From the NCBI GenBank assembly GCA_009930475.1, contig RZYC01000035.1, forward strand, positions 1 to 39,333: a DNA stretch of 39,333 nucleotides. The letters are read 5' to 3'. Every line of letters starts with the position of its first letter. Positions within the stretch are counted from its first letter, which is position 1. The notes under the pieces are model-generated. The model was not told where the DNA came from, made no database searches, and saw only the letters and a program-made list of their open reading frames with translations. Positions 1-9,611 of this stretch are shown piece after piece. The position numbers and the translations under genes are program-made. This stretch comes from Spartobacteria bacterium. Its GTDB lineage: Bacteria; Verrucomicrobiota; Kiritimatiellia; RZYC01.

Positions 1-93
1 ACAGCAGTTGATCGCTAATCATTCTGCCGAGAGGACTTTCACCTCCAACTTATCGCCAGCTTGAAATTGCTTCGCAATTTCGTCGCGGCGCAC
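1..93 (-). mobile_element. 5' end of a group II intron (partial, runs off the left edge)
   Basis: Read on the minus strand from position 93, the sequence starts GTGCGCC, which fits the GUGYG 5' boundary of group II introns. About 50 bases on comes GGAGGTGAAAGTCCTC, the kind of segment typical of domain I in bacterial group II introns. A strong hairpin (arms 63-70 and 74-81, loop 71-73) sits between the two. Only the first 93 bases are present, so the reverse transcriptase and domains V/VI, if they exist, lie outside the window. The 5' exon would be the A+T-rich sequence from 94 upward. The call rests on motif recognition only. Confidence 0.55.
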
Positions 94-140
94 GGTCTGT
101 CCCAGTATTATATTATACATTTTTTGAGCATGACTATGTG

Positions 141-169
141 TTGACCATGACGTGCAATGATGCAAATAT
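141..169 (+). promoter_or_regulatory. Candidate promoter of the ABC exporter operon
   Basis: TTGACC at 141-146 is a good -35 box. AAATAT at 164-169, 17 bases downstream, is a weak -10. The start codon follows at 218 with an AAGGAG ribosome-binding site just before it. Assignment is by consensus only. Confidence 0.3.
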
Positions 170-217
170 ACCGTCTGCTGTAGATGTGAATAACACAGAG
201 GGTATAAGGAGTTATGT

Positions 218-931
218 ATGGGCTCAAATCAGGATTGTATTGATATCAAAGATTTGAAGCGCACTTACGTCATGGGTGAGGTCGAAGTGCCTGTTTTGCG
301 CGGCGTAAATGCCTGTATTCCACGTGGGGAGCTGTCTGTTATTTTAGGGGCATCCGGATCGGGAAAAAGTACGTTGCTGAATATGATCGGTGGGATCGAT
401 CGCCCCTCGTCGGGTATAATGGATGTTTTTGGGATGGATATCTCCGATTATGATGATGATCAATTAACCACGTACCGGCGGGATAACGTGGGGTTTGTTT
501 TTCAGTTCTATAACTTGGTGCCGACGTTAACGGCAAAAGAAAATGTTGAAGTTTCCACAGAGATTGCCCGTGACCCGATGGATGCCGCCGAAGCGTTGAA
601 ACTTGTCGGGTTGGGTGATCGCATCGATTATTTTCCCGCCCAGATGTCGGGAGGGCAGCAGCAGCGGGTCGCCATTGCACGCGCATTGGCCAAAAATCCC
701 AAACTGATGCTCTGCGATGAACCAACCGGTGCCTTAGATCATGAAACCAGCATTCAGGTGCTGTCGCTTTTACAGAAATTGAATAAAGAGCTACAAACGA
801 CCATTGTCATGATTACCCATGCGCAGCCTATTGCACAGATGGCTAACCATGTTCTGCATCTGCAGGACGGAGTGATTCTTAAAACGGACGACAATAAACA
901 GCCGAAATCCCCGTCGGAGATCGTCTGGTGA
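218..931 (+). CDS. ABC transporter ATP-binding protein (LolD/MacB type)
   Basis: This is the 237-residue nucleotide-binding subunit of an FtsX-permease ABC exporter, hydrolysing ATP on the cytoplasmic face. Visible motifs are Walker [10 protein letters not shown] (about residues 44-52), the Q-loop in FVFQFYNL, the signature [15 protein letters not shown], Walker [13 protein letters not shown] and the H-loop TH near residue 200. The length and the PTGALD form are typical of the LolD/MacB/FtsE class. An AAGGAG site lies 5 bases before the ATG. The stop overlaps the GTG start of the permease by three bases, so the two are probably translationally coupled. The substrate cannot be read from the sequence; macrolide, lipoprotein or peptide export are all seen in this class. 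Confidence 0.93.
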   Translation: MGSNQDCIDIKDLKRTYVMGEVEVPVLRGVNACIPRGELSVILGASGSGKSTLLNMIGGIDRPSSGIMDVFGMDISDYDDDQLTTYRRDNVGFVFQFYNLVPTLTAKENVEVSTEIARDPMDAAEALKLVGLGDRIDYFPAQMSGGQQQRVAIARALAKNPKLMLCDEPTGALDHETSIQVLSLLQKLNKELQTTIVMITHAQPIAQMANHVLHLQDGVILKTDDNKQPKSPSEIVW

Positions 932-3309
932 CCGTCTTAACGGCTAAATTATTCCGTGATATGCGGCAATCCTCAGGGATGTTGCTGGCGATTGTTGCCA
1001 TCATTGCCTTTGGCATCTCTTCGTATGTGAGCATGCTTGGTGCATACCGTAATCTTGATCAGTCTCGAGCCCGTTATTATTCGGAATCCAGGATGGCTGA
1101 TTTCTGGATTGACCTAAAAAAAGCACCCGTTGATGACGTTCGCCAAGTCCTCAGCATAAGTGGCATTTCATCCATTCGTGAGCGTATCAGCTTTCCTGTT
1201 ATGGTAGATTTTGACGGCGTGGAAAGACCTGTGAATGCTTTGGCATTGTCGCTCCCTGATATTCCTAAGCCGGTTATCAATAATGTCGTTATGCGTAGTG
1301 GTTCGTATTTCACACCGGATCAGCAGAATCAGGTTATTGTATCTGAGAAATTCGCCAAAGCCCGAAATCTTACACCCGGCGATCGGGTGCGTGTCTTGAT
1401 GGATGGTCAAATGAAGACGCTAGTCGTCGTAGGCACCGCCATTTCATCGGAGTTCATTTACCTGTCACAGCCGGGAAGTATGATGGATAATCCCGGTGAC
1501 TACGGTGTTTTGTTTGTCAAACGGAGTTTTGCTGAGAATGTATTCGATTTTTCCGGGTGCTGTAACAGTATCGTAGGACTGTTAACTCCCGAATTGAGAA
1601 GCAGCGGTGCGAAGTCAATTTTTGAGCATATGAAGTTTTTGCTGAAGCCTTATGGATTGTTTTCCATTACACCGCTGAGCGAACAGTCGTCGAATCAAAC
1701 GTTACTTTCAGAAATGGGCGGCCTGCAAACAATGGCGTCTTTTCTGCCCGTGCTTTTTCTGGGGGTAGCAGCTATGGTGCTGAATGTGTTGATGACCCGC
1801 ATGGCGGAGCAGCAGCGAACGATTATCGGAACACTGAAAGCGTTGGGCTATACGGGTAAAGAGGTGCGGGGACATTTTCGGTGGTTTGGTATTGTTGTAG
1901 GGCTAACAGGAGGTGTCAGCGGAAGTTTGTTGGGATTCTGGCTGGCTGGTGGTATGGTTGCAATGTATCAGGGCGTGTTTACTTTTCCACACTTATATAA
2001 CGAGTTGTTTCCAGGATTGATGCTGACAGGGTGTTTGATTGCCCTGGTGTTTTCCGTGCTTGGCTCGTTGCGTGGCGTGCGTTTGGTTTCGCTTCTAAAC
2101 CCGGCAGAAGCTATGCGGCAACCGTCTCCTCCCATCGGTGAAAAAACGGTTTTGGAGCGGTTTGAGCGATTTTGGAATGCGCTTGATTTTCGGTGGCAGA
2201 TGCTGTTGCGAAATGTTTGCCGACAAAAAGGTCGTACCGCAGTTGCTATTATTGCGGCCATCGCGGGCTCCTCGCTTGTTTTGATTTCGTTGGGTATGAT
2301 GAATTCCATGGATGCCATGATTACCTATCAGTTTGATAATGTCATGACGGGGGATTACACGCTGTCTTTCAAAGATGCGGTAGCCCGCGATGCGCTACGT
2401 TTTGTCCAGAACCAGCCAGGCGTTGCGCGAGCCGAGTGTCTGTTTGATGTTGCAGGGACTTTTATCAATGGAAACCATTCCAAAAAGGGTGTCATAACTG
2501 GTGTTCAATCCGATGCCTGCCTTACCCGCATGTTTGATGAACAGGGTCGACTTGTGACTGTCCCGCCTTATGGCGTTGCCATGTCGGCCCATCTGGCTAA
2601 GCAACTGGATGTAAAAGCTGGTGATACACTGACGTTTGTTCCTGTGCGCGGGGCGCAAAAACGATGCAGCATTCCGGTTGTGGCCATTATCAAAAGTGTG
2701 ATCGGTCTTGAGGTATACGGAAACATTGACTGGATCAATCAATTGATGGGAGAGTCTGGGGTATTAACTTCTGTTCAGCTCCAGGGACGCCTGAATCACG
2801 AACAGGAAACCGCCTTTTTTCAAACCGTCAAGAATATGCCCATGGTTCAGAGCGTTGCGAGCATTCAGAGTCAGAAACGTGCTCTCTCTACACAGTTCAA
2901 TCAGTCCATGGGGAGCATGGTTATGGTCATGGTTATATTTGCAGGCGTGATCTTTTTTGGAGCCATCCTGAATGGAGCACTTATTTCTATCGCCGAACGG
3001 AAACGCGAAATTGCGACGTTCAGGGTGCTTGGCTATACCCCCGTTGAAATCAGCCAAACGTTCCTGCGCGAAAATCTATTGACCAATATGCTCGGCGCAC
3101 TGTTGGGCTTACCTGTGGGGTATTGGCTGCTTGTCGGTATGATGACGCAGTTTGCAACAGATGCCTACCGTTTCCCGTGCGTTGTGTATCCAATAACATG
3201 GTTTTATACGTTGGCATTGGCTGTGATTTTTGTTTTGGGTGCTCAACTCATTGTGCATCGGCAAATATTGAAGATTAACTGGCAGGAAGCGTTGAGCATG
3301 AAAGAATAA
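928..3309 (+). CDS. ABC transporter permease with two FtsX domains
   Basis: This 793-residue inner-membrane protein is the transmembrane partner of the upstream ATPase. It has an N-terminal membrane segment (about residues 12-35), a large extracytoplasmic domain, a first FtsX block with several membrane segments (about 270-395), a second single segment near 440-460, another periplasmic domain, and a C-terminal FtsX block (about 665-785). The duplicated FtsX layout means one polypeptide probably supplies the whole permease. The GTG start is set by the overlap with the preceding stop codon. The adaptor gene starts 10 bases downstream, so the three genes form one operon. Confidence 0.9.
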   Translation: MTVLTAKLFRDMRQSSGMLLAIVAIIAFGISSYVSMLGAYRNLDQSRARYYSESRMADFWIDLKKAPVDDVRQVLSISGISSIRERISFPVMVDFDGVERPVNALALSLPDIPKPVINNVVMRSGSYFTPDQQNQVIVSEKFAKARNLTPGDRVRVLMDGQMKTLVVVGTAISSEFIYLSQPGSMMDNPGDYGVLFVKRSFAENVFDFSGCCNSIVGLLTPELRSSGAKSIFEHMKFLLKPYGLFSITPLSEQSSNQTLLSEMGGLQTMASFLPVLFLGVAAMVLNVLMTRMAEQQRTIIGTLKALGYTGKEVRGHFRWFGIVVGLTGGVSGSLLGFWLAGGMVAMYQGVFTFPHLYNELFPGLMLTGCLIALVFSVLGSLRGVRLVSLLNPAEAMRQPSPPIGEKTVLERFERFWNALDFRWQMLLRNVCRQKGRTAVAIIAAIAGSSLVLISLGMMNSMDAMITYQFDNVMTGDYTLSFKDAVARDALRFVQNQPGVARAECLFDVAGTFINGNHSKKGVITGVQSDACLTRMFDEQGRLVTVPPYGVAMSAHLAKQLDVKAGDTLTFVPVRGAQKRCSIPVVAIIKSVIGLEVYGNIDWINQLMGESGVLTSVQLQGRLNHEQETAFFQTVKNMPMVQSVASIQSQKRALSTQFNQSMGSMVMVMVIFAGVIFFGAILNGALISIAERKREIATFRVLGYTPVEISQTFLRENLLTNMLGALLGLPVGYWLLVGMMTQFATDAYRFPCVVYPITWFYTLALAVIFVLGAQLIVHRQILKINWQEALSMKE

Positions 3310-3319
3310 GGAGCGTGCT

Positions 3320-4531
3320 ATGAATAAAAAGAAATCAGGTAAATCGAAGAAAAAATGGATCATTTCACTACTTCTGATTGCAGCTGCTGCCGGATGGGTG
3401 GCGTACGATAGTGTAATGTCAGCTCAGCTTGTTACGCTCGCTCCAGTTACACGTGCGACGATTAATCAATACGTGGAGGAAAAAGGCCGCACCTCATTAC
3501 CGCATATCTATCATATGACAATGCCGTTGGCAGGACGAGTACTGCCCCTTTCTGTACAAGAAGGTGATGTGGTAACAAACGGACAATTAGTTGTTCAATT
3601 GGAGAACAACGATTGGACAGATGCTTTAAAAGAAGCCAACGACATGGTCGGTGCGATGCAGGCCGGACTTGAAGCCGTTAAAGCCAAATTGGGCATAGAC
3701 GATGCAGCCCTGGAGTACACACAGTGGCTCTGGAACGCAAAAAACAAGCTTTTCAAGGAACAGCAAACCAGCGAAATCGAAGCCAAGGACGCGTATCGCG
3801 ACTATGTGGCGTCTCAGGGCTCAAAGCAGATGGATGTGGCCGTGTTGTCGGCCTTTTCCGCCTTTACATCGATAACCAAGCTTATGCCCATCTATGTTAA
3901 TCGCCAACTGGATCGCACCAAACTTGTAAGCCCTGTCGACGGGGTGGTTCTCACGCGTTATGTATGGAACGAACGCTATATGCAGCCGGGAGAACAGCTT
4001 CTTGATATTGGCGAGATGGATACGCTTGAAGTCACTTCAGATATCCTGACAGAGCAGGCTGTTCAGATAAAGGCCGGCGATGTGGTTGAATTATATGGTG
4101 AAGCCATTGGCGAAAAGCCGTTGCGTGCGACCGTTCGTCTTGTTGAACCACAGGCGTTTACCAAATTATCTTCGTTGGGTGTTGAGCAGCAGCGTGTACC
4201 CGTTCGTATTGCATTTGATCCCAAAGACTACAAAGCATGGCAGCGTGCGGGAAAAAAACTCGGACTCGGCTATCGCGTTCAGGTTCGCGTTATCACAGGA
4301 GTGCGCAACCAGGCACTGGTTATTCCGCGTACGGCACTATTTCGCAGCAATGACCAGCAATGGCAGGTCTATGTTGTGCGCAATGAAAAAGCCGTGCTAA
4401 CAACGGTCGAGCTCGGATTAATGAATGATGAACAGGTTGAAGTCGTCAAAGGTGTGCAGGAGAAAGATCAGGTAATCATTGCTCCTGACACCTCGATTAA
4501 AAACGGAATTCGCGTAAAAGCGGATCATTAA
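3320..4531 (+). CDS. HlyD/MacA-type periplasmic adaptor subunit
   Basis: This 403-residue membrane-fusion protein has a lysine-rich N-terminus and one membrane anchor (about residues 14-32). The two halves of a lipoyl-like barrel-sandwich domain are visible: GRVLPLSVQEGDVVTNGQLV near residues 73-92 and LVSPVDGVVLTRYV near 195-210. Between them lies a helical hairpin (about 100-180). The C-terminal part forms the beta-barrel and membrane-proximal domains. It would link the permease to an outer-membrane channel across the periplasm; no TolC-like gene is in the window. An AAGGAG site precedes the ATG. It closes the three-gene exporter operon and converges on the next minus-strand gene with about 20 bases between them. 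Confidence 0.9.
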   Translation: MNKKKSGKSKKKWIISLLLIAAAAGWVAYDSVMSAQLVTLAPVTRATINQYVEEKGRTSLPHIYHMTMPLAGRVLPLSVQEGDVVTNGQLVVQLENNDWTDALKEANDMVGAMQAGLEAVKAKLGIDDAALEYTQWLWNAKNKLFKEQQTSEIEAKDAYRDYVASQGSKQMDVAVLSAFSAFTSITKLMPIYVNRQLDRTKLVSPVDGVVLTRYVWNERYMQPGEQLLDIGEMDTLEVTSDILTEQAVQIKAGDVVELYGEAIGEKPLRATVRLVEPQAFTKLSSLGVEQQRVPVRIAFDPKDYKAWQRAGKKLGLGYRVQVRVITGVRNQALVIPRTALFRSNDQQWQVYVVRNEKAVLTTVELGLMNDEQVEVVKGVQEKDQVIIAPDTSIKNGIRVKADH

Positions 4532-4552
4532 GACGAATCGCCGTTAAAAACG

Positions 4553-5092
4553 TTAATCCGTTGCATGTGGTGCAATTAGGCATTCGACAGCATCTTGCAA
4601 TGCGGCGGACGCCATAAAACCGCCGGCGACCTGCTGCACGCGATGATCCCTGTCAGTCAGTACCCACGAAGGAATGGCGCGCACTTTTAGAAAATCCAGA
4701 TTCGCAGATATATCGGTCCAGTAAATCACAGGGAAATGAATATGCATCTCCTCAATGGTACGCTTTACGACTTCACTTTTATCTGTATCCATCACGATGG
4801 CCACCGCGCGTAATCCACGATGTTCGTATGAATCAACCAGTTCATTTAACGTGCGCAGTGCTTCTAATGACGGTTTATTCCATGTGGCCCACGTCAGCAG
4901 GACAACGGGGTATCCGTTCATGGACGCCATATCAAACATTTTACTATCAGTGATATTTTGCGCACGAACAGAAACAGCGTCAGCTGACAGCGTAGTCATC
5001 GCGCCACCGACAGCGGTATCTCTACGACAGCCGCCGCCCGTCAGCAACGCCGTGATACAGGCCAACCCCATTATAATCCATCGCTTTGCCAT
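4553..5092 (-). CDS. TlpA-like thioredoxin-fold lipoprotein lacking the CXXC motif
   Basis: This is a 179-residue exported protein. The ATG at 5092 is preferred over an in-frame ATG at 5131 because GGAGGG sits 8 bases upstream and the start then falls just after the O-antigen ligase stop. The N-terminus is a hydrophobic signal ending LLTGGGC, a weak lipobox with Cys22. The fold matches TlpA/redoxin proteins: VVLLTWATW followed by a helix, then the conserved cis-proline region RAIPSWVLTDRD. The position of the catalytic WCxxC reads WNKPS, so both redox cysteines are missing and thiol-disulfide exchange is not expected. It may be a structural or binding relative. It is the last gene of a minus-strand group with the O-antigen ligase. 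Confidence 0.75.
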   Translation of the reverse strand: MAKRWIIMGLACITALLTGGGCRRDTAVGGAMTTLSADAVSVRAQNITDSKMFDMASMNGYPVVLLTWATWNKPSLEALRTLNELVDSYEHRGLRAVAIVMDTDKSEVVKRTIEEMHIHFPVIYWTDISANLDFLKVRAIPSWVLTDRDHRVQQVAGGFMASAALQDAVECLIAPHATD

Positions 5093-5096
5093 CACT

Positions 5097-6305
5097 TCAG
5101 CCCTCCACGCTTCGATTTTCTTTAAATGCATTCCAAAGAAGCACAGTCCACCCCATCAGCAAGCAAAACAGAACCATAATCTCCCCATCGCGGAAATTAC
5201 TTTCCACCATACCGTCAAGAAGCAATCCCCCAAGCGCCAACGTACACGTGGTAGCCATCCAGGGCCCTGATGCATCAGCCCACTGTTTCGAAAAAAACAT
5301 GCGAAGCTGCAAGACCATTGCACTGAGAATCATGATCAGCCATGCGATCAGACCAGACCAGCCCAGTTCCAACCGCATTTCCAGTAAATTATTATGCAGA
5401 TGATTCAACCGAGGCTGCACCGGATGCGGCGTATTTTCAATGAAATCATCATGGGTTACAGCCACCCACCCCATCCCCATGGGATATTTTTCAAACAAGA
5501 CAGGAGCCACCTCCGTCCACAACAGATAACGACCGCCCTCCTTGACCGTGGTCACATCTTTTAATGCCGTTAGCCGTTCACGTACCTGAGGAACCGCAGC
5601 CAGCGCAACCACTGCTAACATCATCGCAGCAATGAATCGCCACTTTCTGCTGTGCACAACCAATAATGCAAAAACGATACAAAAGGATAACCACACGCCC
5701 CTCTTAAAATGAAGGATCAACCCGGCTGCATTGGCTCCCAGCGACAAAAGCCACCAGCTCATTTTAAACCGCGTATGACCAATAAGCAGCATGGCATACA
5801 GCCCAACCAGTGAAACCATGAAAAACTGCGGGTCACGCATATTTCCCGCATCAAATAAATCGCCACCTTGCAGAGTCAGCCAAGGGATTCGCACAAGATC
5901 AAACAATCCTAGAACCGTCGTTCCTACGACGAAACAGAAGGCCAGCCGTTTCGCCCAAAAAAGGGAGGAACGGCGATCCGCATAAAAACGATCAGCCAGC
6001 GGCACAGCCCAGACCAGCCCGAGAAAGAGCAATCGATGAAACTTCGATACGCTTTGCAGGGGACGGACACCCCACAGGAGTGAAACAACTACGGTTACGC
6101 CAACAAATAACACAACCGGAATCAATAATACATTGGAACGCAGTGCCGGCCACACGGATGGCTCACGTATACTTAATAAAACGAGCACCAAGACCGACAG
6201 AAAGACAAGCGGCTCAGTTACCGCGACAGATAGAGGCAAAAACAGGGTACACCCCATAATTGACCAAACCAGACACGTCCACATGCGTTCATTCACTCTG
6301 CTCAT
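5097..6305 (-). CDS. O-antigen ligase / Wzy-type polymerase family membrane protein
   Basis: This 402-residue protein has about ten to twelve hydrophobic segments and a larger periplasmic loop towards the C-terminus. The loop contains LNHLHNNLLEMRLELGWSGLIAW, the HxHN...E.G.xGL pattern of the O-antigen ligase domain (WaaL/Wzy_C). The family joins or polymerises undecaprenyl-linked glycans at the periplasmic face of the inner membrane. Ligase and polymerase cannot be told apart by sequence alone. The start overlaps the end of the upstream gene by 17 bases and the stop is 4 bases before the next start, giving a tight three-gene unit. The GDP-fucose genes at 18158-20234 could supply sugar for the same surface glycan, but that link is inference. 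Confidence 0.82.
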   Translation of the reverse strand: MSRVNERMWTCLVWSIMGCTLFLPLSVAVTEPLVFLSVLVLVLLSIREPSVWPALRSNVLLIPVVLFVGVTVVVSLLWGVRPLQSVSKFHRLLFLGLVWAVPLADRFYADRRSSLFWAKRLAFCFVVGTTVLGLFDLVRIPWLTLQGGDLFDAGNMRDPQFFMVSLVGLYAMLLIGHTRFKMSWWLLSLGANAAGLILHFKRGVWLSFCIVFALLVVHSRKWRFIAAMMLAVVALAAVPQVRERLTALKDVTTVKEGGRYLLWTEVAPVLFEKYPMGMGWVAVTHDDFIENTPHPVQPRLNHLHNNLLEMRLELGWSGLIAWLIMILSAMVLQLRMFFSKQWADASGPWMATTCTLALGGLLLDGMVESNFRDGEIMVLFCLLMGWTVLLWNAFKENRSVEG

Positions 6306-7701
6306 AATCCACCTGATTCATCGTAGTCACTGACGCAGTCATATCGCACGTCTTATTCAACAGCATCCACAAACATGACACATCCTTCTGATATCTGCTT
6401 TCGGGTTGCAAAGCAAGCTGTCTCAAATACTTCGTTGCAGGTGAGTGCTCCGTAAAGCACGACCTGAATACCGCTACAACAACGCGTTTGCGTCCGTTAA
6501 TACGAGGATCGAAACGCAATGATGTTTGACCGTCTTGACACAAAATCCCGGAAATCCGATCCAATTCATCATCATCGCATAGTGCCGCATAGGTGGTAAT
6601 TTGCCGACGATTCAACGACAAGGTATCCACGGCCTCGTTAGAAAACAACCGGGCGGCATCCCCGATAGCCGGACAACAAGCCAACGACTGTATTGAGACT
6701 GGAGACGACCCCCACAGGACAACTTTTGCATCCATCTTCTCCCCCATCAATGCCGTCATGTCATCCGTAGGCGAGGTACAGCCATAAAGTTCATTCTCAA
6801 GGTCAAAAAAAGCCTTCATTTCATCTGAAATAACCGCATAGACATCTCGGACATCATCCCTGACAATATTAACAGTATCCGAAGCGATGTACTCCGGAGC
6901 CAATCCTCCGTCATGAAGAATAAAATCCGCCCAGGCCAATTGCCCGCCTCCCGAAGGAGCAGAAAAGCGACACACATCTCCGGCAAACATCACCGAGAAC
7001 GCCCCATCGTCGCGACGTCCTACAACCATATGAATCTCACTGAACTCCCGAAGAATCCATTTCATCTGATAATCAACATCGGGATCGTTCAAATCGGCAT
7101 CGACAAGCAAAATGATCATATCCGGCTTGTGTACACGCAGTCGCATCATCGCCATCCCGGCCGCCGCATGTAGATCACGCACCTGGATCAGCGACTGCGG
7201 CCCCATCAAATAACCGATTCCCGGTGACGCCAGACCGATCCAGGCCACACAAAACCCATTTGCATCAAACACCCCGGAATACGTGAGCCCTTGCGGACGC
7301 ATGACATTGGCAGCAACCGCAAAGTCGGATTCTGTCACCAGCCCGTTTTGCAAGGCACTTGCACCGGGAACCCAGGCATTGACACAAGACACATCCAACG
7401 CGGCATCCAACCATGGAATCGCTTCAGCGGGCAATAACCCCACGTCTTTTATCAGATCCCCCAGCACAAAATAACAAAACGGAGCGGGATTCGCTTCGCG
7501 CATTTCAGTCAACGTATGAAGTAAAGCATCTGCCTGCATCATTCCGTCGGAAGACCACCTCGTCATCCACGATCCCGAAAACACAAAACGACAGACAGCA
7601 GATGCACCCAGCGATACAGCAGGCTGAAAAACAGTAAAAAAAACGACTGTGCAGATACAAAAACCCTGACACAGTTGTCTTGCCATACTCATTGAAAACA
7701 C
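6289..7701 (-). CDS. Exported protein resembling a degenerate 5'-nucleotidase-type metallophosphatase
   Basis: This 470-residue protein has an N-terminal hydrophobic signal (about residues 10-32, ending SLGASA). The order of segments recalls UshA-like calcineurin phosphoesterases: a beta strand at CRFVFSGSW, a helix, FVLGDLIKD (a GD motif), VPGASAL where GNHE is expected, IILLVDADLND where the H-bearing strand is expected, MVVGRRDD where GGHTH is expected, then GGGQLAWADFILHDGG. Most metal-binding histidines and the DxH pair are therefore absent. If the relationship is real, the protein is probably not an active phosphatase. It leads a minus-strand unit with the O-antigen ligase and the thioredoxin-fold lipoprotein, which suggests an envelope role. 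Family assignment is tentative. Confidence 0.5.
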   Translation of the reverse strand: MFSMSMARQLCQGFCICTVVFFTVFQPAVSLGASAVCRFVFSGSWMTRWSSDGMMQADALLHTLTEMREANPAPFCYFVLGDLIKDVGLLPAEAIPWLDAALDVSCVNAWVPGASALQNGLVTESDFAVAANVMRPQGLTYSGVFDANGFCVAWIGLASPGIGYLMGPQSLIQVRDLHAAAGMAMMRLRVHKPDMIILLVDADLNDPDVDYQMKWILREFSEIHMVVGRRDDGAFSVMFAGDVCRFSAPSGGGQLAWADFILHDGGLAPEYIASDTVNIVRDDVRDVYAVISDEMKAFFDLENELYGCTSPTDDMTALMGEKMDAKVVLWGSSPVSIQSLACCPAIGDAARLFSNEAVDTLSLNRRQITTYAALCDDDELDRISGILCQDGQTSLRFDPRINGRKRVVVAVFRSCFTEHSPATKYLRQLALQPESRYQKDVSCLWMLLNKTCDMTASVTTMNQVDYEQSE

Positions 7702-7711
7702 ATTCAGAAGG

Positions 7712-8971
7712 CTAAGCCGTCGGCTCGTCTTCCTCCTTCATGCCCAAAAGGATAAGCTTTTTAACAATATCACCTTTGGTCATCTTGTAGTTCTTAACCT
7801 CGTCCTTCATGGGCGCATCGTACATGAAGTCCAGCATCAGCTGCTCCAAAATGGCACGCAGTCCGCGGGCTCCCGTCTTGCGGCGTGCCGCCGCAGCGGC
7901 GATTTCCTTCAGCGCATCCGGCGTGAACGTCAGCTCCACACCTTCCAGCTCCATCAGTTTCTTATACTGACGGATCACAGAATTACGCGGTTCAGTCAGA
8001 ACGCGAACCAAATCACTTTCCGATAAATCGGTGAGCTGCGAAACCACAGGCAGACGACCGACAAATTCGGGAATCAACCCGAAATGGATCAAATCTTCCG
8101 GCGCAATATACGACGCAACTGCCGATTTCTTTTTCGCCTGCTGTCGATGAAACCCGAGGCTCTGTTTGCCTTTGCGACGCTGCATGAATTGATCCAACCC
8201 AACAAACGCACCGCCGCAAATAAACAATATATTCTGTGTGTTCAGCTTAAGATATTCCTGCTGCGGATGTTTTCTCCCACCTGTGGGCGGAATATTCGCT
8301 ACCGTACCTTCGACAATTTTCAACAATGCCTGCTGCACCCCTTCACCGGACACATCACGGGTAATGGAAACATTTTCCGTTTTACGCCCGATTTTATCGA
8401 TTTCATCAATATAGATGATCCCGATTTCAGCCCGTTTCAGATTATTATCCGCAGACTGAATCAAACGCAGAAGAATATTTTCCACATCTTCGCCCACATA
8501 GCCGGCCTCTGTCAGCGTCGTTGCATCGGCAATACTGAAAGGCACATCCAAAAGACGCGCCAGCGTCTGGGCAAACAGCGTTTTACCGCACCCCGTGGGG
8601 CCAATCAGCAGAATATTGCTTTTATCAATTTCCACTTCCGTATTGTCGTCCTGATCAGCCAGTTCATCGGCATGATCCAGATTATATTTTATACGTTTGT
8701 AGTGATTGTAGACCGCAACCGAAAGCACCTTTTTTGTAGTATCCTGCCCCACAATATATTCATCAAGGCACGCCTTAATTTCATGGGGTTTAGGCACATT
8801 AAAGTGCAGTGCTTCGCCATCGTCCTCGTTCTTGGGTTCATGTTCGACGATCGCCGACGCCAGGCGCACACATTCCGGGCAAATATTTGCATCGGGGCCG
8901 GCAATCAGCCGCCCGGCTTCCTTCTGTGAGCGACCACAGAAAGAGCAGACCTTATCTGTCTTTTTTGGCAT
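7712..8971 (-). CDS. clpX: ATP-dependent Clp protease ATP-binding subunit ClpX
   Basis: This is the 419-residue AAA+ unfoldase that feeds substrates to ClpP. The N-terminal zinc-binding domain has Cys9, Cys12, Cys31 and Cys34. Walker A is GPTGCGKT, Walker B is [10 protein letters not shown], and the pore-region RKH loop (GRKHPQQEY) is intact. The ClpP-contact loop region (IGF in canonical ClpX) reads as LGF, in SLGFHRQ. The C-terminal AAA small domain carries the [13 protein letters not shown] sensor-2 segment. Length matches the family. The start lies 4 bases after the clpP stop with an AAGGG stretch upstream, so it is co-transcribed as tig-clpP-clpX, the common bacterial order. Confidence 0.98.
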   Translation of the reverse strand: MPKKTDKVCSFCGRSQKEAGRLIAGPDANICPECVRLASAIVEHEPKNEDDGEALHFNVPKPHEIKACLDEYIVGQDTTKKVLSVAVYNHYKRIKYNLDHADELADQDDNTEVEIDKSNILLIGPTGCGKTLFAQTLARLLDVPFSIADATTLTEAGYVGEDVENILLRLIQSADNNLKRAEIGIIYIDEIDKIGRKTENVSITRDVSGEGVQQALLKIVEGTVANIPPTGGRKHPQQEYLKLNTQNILFICGGAFVGLDQFMQRRKGKQSLGFHRQQAKKKSAVASYIAPEDLIHFGLIPEFVGRLPVVSQLTDLSESDLVRVLTEPRNSVIRQYKKLMELEGVELTFTPDALKEIAAAAARRKTGARGLRAILEQLMLDFMYDAPMKDEVKNYKMTKGDIVKKLILLGMKEEDEPTA

Positions 8972-8975
8972 CCGA

Positions 8976-9578
8976 TCAGCTACCCTTCTTGCCTTTTAAA
9001 TTTCCAAAATCAACGACTTCATCCACCAGTCCGTATTCTTTCGCTTCCACTGCGGTCATAAAATTATCACGGTCGGTATCCCGTTCTATTTCGTCAAAAG
9101 CACGACCCGTGTGATGAGCCATAATCTGATTCAGTTCATCACGGACACGCAGTATTTCACGCGCCTGAATACTGATATCAGACGCCTGCCCCTGAGCACC
9201 GCCCAGCGGCTGATGAATCATGATGCGGGAATGCGGCAGCGCGTAACGTTTTCCCGCCGACCCGGCAGCCAGAAGCAAAGCACCCATACTGGCGGCCTGA
9301 CCGACGCAGTACGTTGTCACATCGCATTTCAGGAACTGCATGGTATCATAAATAGCCATTCCGGCGGTGACCGATCCACCGGGAGAATTAATGTAGACAC
9401 TGATGTCCTTCTCCGGATCTTCACCCTGTAAAAACAACATCTGTGCCACAATAAGATTGGCGACTTCGTCATTGATCGCCGTACCCAAAAATATGATGCG
9501 ATCTTTCAACAACCGCGAAAAGATGTCGTATGCTCTTTCGCCTCGTCCCGTCTGCTCAACAACCATTGGTATCAGCAT
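8976..9578 (-). CDS. clpP: ATP-dependent Clp protease proteolytic subunit ClpP
   Basis: This 200-residue serine protease forms the double-ring chamber that degrades substrates unfolded by ClpX. The catalytic triad is visible as Ser97 (GQAASMGA), His122 ([10 protein letters not shown]) and Asp171 (ERDTDRDNF). The head-domain glycine-rich segment [16 protein letters not shown] is intact and the length is standard. There is little or no propeptide before [18 protein letters not shown]. It sits 33 bases downstream of tig and 4 bases upstream of clpX in one transcription unit. Confidence 0.98.
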   Translation of the reverse strand: MLIPMVVEQTGRGERAYDIFSRLLKDRIIFLGTAINDEVANLIVAQMLFLQGEDPEKDISVYINSPGGSVTAGMAIYDTMQFLKCDVTTYCVGQAASMGALLLAAGSAGKRYALPHSRIMIHQPLGGAQGQASDISIQAREILRVRDELNQIMAHHTGRAFDEIERDTDRDNFMTAVEAKEYGLVDEVVDFGNLKGKKGS

Positions 9579-9611
9579 AATAAATCCTTTCCAGAAACCG
9601 TTTCAGTTTTC

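Noticed and set aside
8084-8929. Long open frame on the plus strand opposite clpX
   Set aside because: It lies entirely antisense to clpX, has no family resemblance and mirrors the codon pattern of the true gene.
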